7,031 nt of DNA from Deltaproteobacteria bacterium (GTDB taxonomy: Bacteria > Desulfobacterota_B > Binatia > UBA9968). Below are positions 5,972 to 7,031 of this stretch, piece by piece; within the stretch, counting starts at the first letter, position 1; each line of letters starts with the position of its first letter. The position numbers and the translations under genes were made by a program. The notes under the pieces were generated by a model. The model saw only the letters and a program-made list of their open reading frames with translations, ran no database searches and was not told the origin of the DNA. The stretch spans positions 1-7,031 of the forward strand of contig JAUXIP010000106.1 in NCBI GenBank assembly GCA_030620935.1. The letters are read 5' to 3'.

Positions 5972-6310
5972 GAATCGACGACGCCGCTTTCAGTGTAACC
6001 TTAAAAACAACCAGCAACTATATGATTTTCAACCATAATCCTGCCTGCTTTATACTGCTCTAAGACGACCTCCGCTCGGTTTCTCCCCTTTTAACCCATT
6101 CCTGCTGCAAATGGTAGTGGAAAATCCCCACTTTTCGACCCTATCGTGCTGAAGGATGAACCATCTCGTAGACGAAAGAATCAACTCAAGTGAAGGCAAA
6201 TACAAAATTCCGCCAATTTGAGACTCTGGATGACAAATTTTATCATTTTCTCTGAATACGAAAATTCGAAAAAGCCGCTTATTTCAAAGAATTATTCCGA
6301 TATTAGCTTC
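5972..6310. other. Gene-free divergent intergenic region (left part)
   Basis: About 340 bp separate the minus-strand membrane gene from the rightward sigma-54-like promoter. No coding frame with a plausible ribosome-binding site was found. A minus-strand promoter for the seven-gene unit should lie here; TATAAA-like and TTGAAA-like boxes occur around 6020-6060 but not at convincing spacing. The segment 6117-6136 holds a small overlapping inverted repeat: GTGG (6117-6120) with CCAC (6128-6131), and GAAAA (6120-6124) with TTTTC (6132-6136). Confidence 0.5.
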
Positions 6311-6326
6311 TGGCATATCGGTTGCT
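6311..6326 (+). promoter_or_regulatory. Strong candidate sigma-54 promoter for the coiled-coil gene
   Basis: The sequence TGGCAT-ATCGG-TTGCT matches the sigma-54 consensus TGGCAY-N5-TTGCW at every defined position, with GG and GC at exact -24/-12 spacing. It lies in non-coding DNA upstream of a plus-strand gene, with a predicted start near 6337 and a leader of about 127 nt. This is the best of the three sigma-54-like elements in the window. The gene would then need an ATP-dependent enhancer-binding activator; its site was not identified. Confidence 0.55.
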
Positions 6327-6347
6327 ATGCTTAGGTACGTAACTGCC

Positions 6348-6379
6348 ACTGTAAGAGTGTCCCTCATAGCACTCTCAGT
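6348..6379 (+). promoter_or_regulatory. Leader hairpin downstream of the sigma-54 candidate
   Basis: ACTG-ta-AGAGTG (6348-6359) is complementary to CACTCT-CAGT (6370-6379), giving a 10-bp stem with a 2-nt bulge and a 10-nt loop. It would begin about 11 nt into the transcript predicted from 6311-6326. No T-run follows, so it is not an ordinary terminator; a protein-binding or 5'-protective stem is possible. Role unknown. Confidence 0.4.
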
Positions 6380-6463
6380 CCAGAAAAAACGATAACGAAC
6401 ACGGTGAAGGGAGACATTGCCACGACCAACGAAGTTTACGGCCTGGCAACATAGAAAAGAACC

Positions 6464-6904
6464 ATGCGTAAAAATGCAAAGGAAATCGCCGCCAACGGAG
6501 CTCAAGATATTAACAAGACCAGCGAATCTCTTGTAACAGAGGTGCTTAAACTGGAGGCTCAGCTTCGGAAGCGGGTGGTGGGCTTTCAGAAACGCGACTC
6601 CGCGCTTAAAAAGATGGAAGAGCGTTTCAGCCACGAAATCGATACCCTGGAAGCCCGGGTGACGGCCATAGAGGAATTGATGGGAGCCATCAATGCACAA
6701 GTACGAGACGGGCATGTTCAGATCCAGACCAACGCGGAAGAAAACCTGAAGATCCAAAAACGAATTTCCTCAGAGATCGAAAATCTGGCTTCCGAGCTCA
6801 AAGAAAAGAGAGTTCTCCTTGCGGGTCTCGAGAAAGCCCTATGGCGCTCCAACGGTCGGCAAAATTTTTGGCAAAGAATCTTTGGACGTCAAAACCCCCT
6901 ATAA
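6464..6904 (+). CDS. Hypothetical coiled-coil protein, 146 aa
   Basis: The highly charged, helix-rich product shows heptad patterning over roughly residues 15-125 (for example LVTEVLKLEAQLRKRV, ALKKMEERFSHEIDTLEARV, ENLKIQKRISSEIENLASEL, EKRVLLAGLEKAL). No signal peptide or membrane span is visible, so it is probably cytoplasmic and oligomeric. The C-terminus, from about 128 (RSNGRQNFWQRIFGRQNPL), is aromatic and basic and could be a short binding or membrane-associating tail. ATG 6464 is fixed by an in-frame TAG at 6452, but its ribosome-binding site (AGAAAAGAA) is weak. A 157-aa frame on the opposite strand overlaps it; the plus frame is preferred for its composition and upstream sigma-54 element. 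Distant resemblance to phasin-like or chemoreceptor-type helical proteins is possible but not supported by a motif. Confidence 0.6.
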   Translation: MRKNAKEIAANGAQDINKTSESLVTEVLKLEAQLRKRVVGFQKRDSALKKMEERFSHEIDTLEARVTAIEELMGAINAQVRDGHVQIQTNAEENLKIQKRISSEIENLASELKEKRVLLAGLEKALWRSNGRQNFWQRIFGRQNPL

Positions 6905-6941
6905 AGAGCGCGACAATTGGATTGAAGTATCCAAGACCGAA

Positions 6942-6956
6942 CCCCCCCCCCCCCCC
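6942..6956. repeat. Homopolymer tract of 15 C
   Basis: Fifteen consecutive C residues lie 37 bp after the coiled-coil stop and directly before GGAG. Tracts of this length are rare in bacterial DNA outside phase-variable loci and are also prone to sequencing or assembly error, so the exact length should be treated as uncertain. Confidence 0.9.
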
Positions 6957-6968
6957 GGAGTAAGGAAT

Positions 6969-7031
6969 TTGCACCACCCGCCGGGTACGCCGGATATTGT
7001 TGTGTTTGCGGATCGCCGGCGTGAGAGCAAA
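6969..7031 (+). CDS. Possible start of a further gene, truncated by window end
   Basis: After the C tract, GGAG (6957-6960) and AAGGA (6963-6967) precede TTG 6969, from which the frame reads LHHPPGTPDIVVFADRRRES and stays open to the window end (21 codons). The same frame is also open upstream through the C15 run (five Pro) and back to at least 6795, so the true start may be earlier, for example TTG 6882. Too little is visible to assign a family, and it may not be a gene. Confidence 0.25.
   Translation, partial: MHHPPGTPDIVVFADRRRESK

Noticed and set aside
6404..6454. Short leader frame ending GDIATTNEVYGLAT before the coiled-coil gene
   Set aside because: The sequence looks protein-like, but it has only a GTG start without a suitable ribosome-binding site and an upstream stop at 6332; not enough support for a leader peptide or gene remnant.
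6284..6757. 157-aa open frame on the minus strand
   Set aside because: It overlaps the coiled-coil gene antisense, is rich in Cys, His and Phe in a way typical of a mirror of a charged helical protein, and has no convincing ribosome-binding site.

Overview
The window looks like accessory or lightly conserved chromosome of a Gram-negative bacterium. ModA has a signal-peptidase-I type export signal and no lipobox, which fits a periplasm. Several promoters look sigma-54 dependent, base composition is close to even, and starts are a mix of ATG, GTG and TTG. The gene types (U32-family Fe-S protein, DUF6448-like domain, luciferase-like monooxygenase, ModABC) would fit Desulfobacterota or a related deep proteobacterial lineage. 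That placement is inference from gene content only.

Layout. (1) 1-410, minus strand: an open frame running off the left edge. Its first ~79 codons read as the N-terminus of a luciferase-like monooxygenase, and it then switches without a stop into a DUF6448-like sequence: an apparent gene chimera. (2) 411-716: divergent intergenic region with a sigma-54-like -24/-12 element on each strand. (3) 717-1883, plus: a 388-aa cysteine-rich U32-family protein. (4) 1884-2136: convergent intergenic space holding a 124-bp imperfect palindrome. (5) 5971 down to 2137, minus: seven closely spaced genes (gaps of 12-50 nt). In transcription order these are a 155-aa multipass membrane protein, a 60-aa single-span protein, a 27-aa single-span microprotein, a Nudix hydrolase, modA, modB and modC. 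(6) 5972-6463: about 490 bp without a gene but with a very good sigma-54 promoter match and a leader hairpin pointing right. (7) 6464-6904, plus: a 146-aa coiled-coil protein. (8) 6905-7031: a run of 15 C and the beginning of a possible further reading frame.

How it works together. ModA captures molybdate in the periplasm, ModB is the membrane channel subunit and ModC the ATPase with a C-terminal oxyanion-binding (Mop/TOBE-like) regulatory domain; together they form a complete high-affinity molybdate importer. The Nudix enzyme and the three small membrane proteins appear to share the transcript, but nothing in their sequences ties them to molybdate. The U32 protein and the coiled-coil protein each have their own candidate sigma-54 promoter.

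No RNA genes, CRISPR arrays, transposase genes or origins were seen. The most unusual items are the LLM/DUF6448 chimera, the set of sigma-54-like promoters, the palindromic element, the microprotein genes and the C15 tract.
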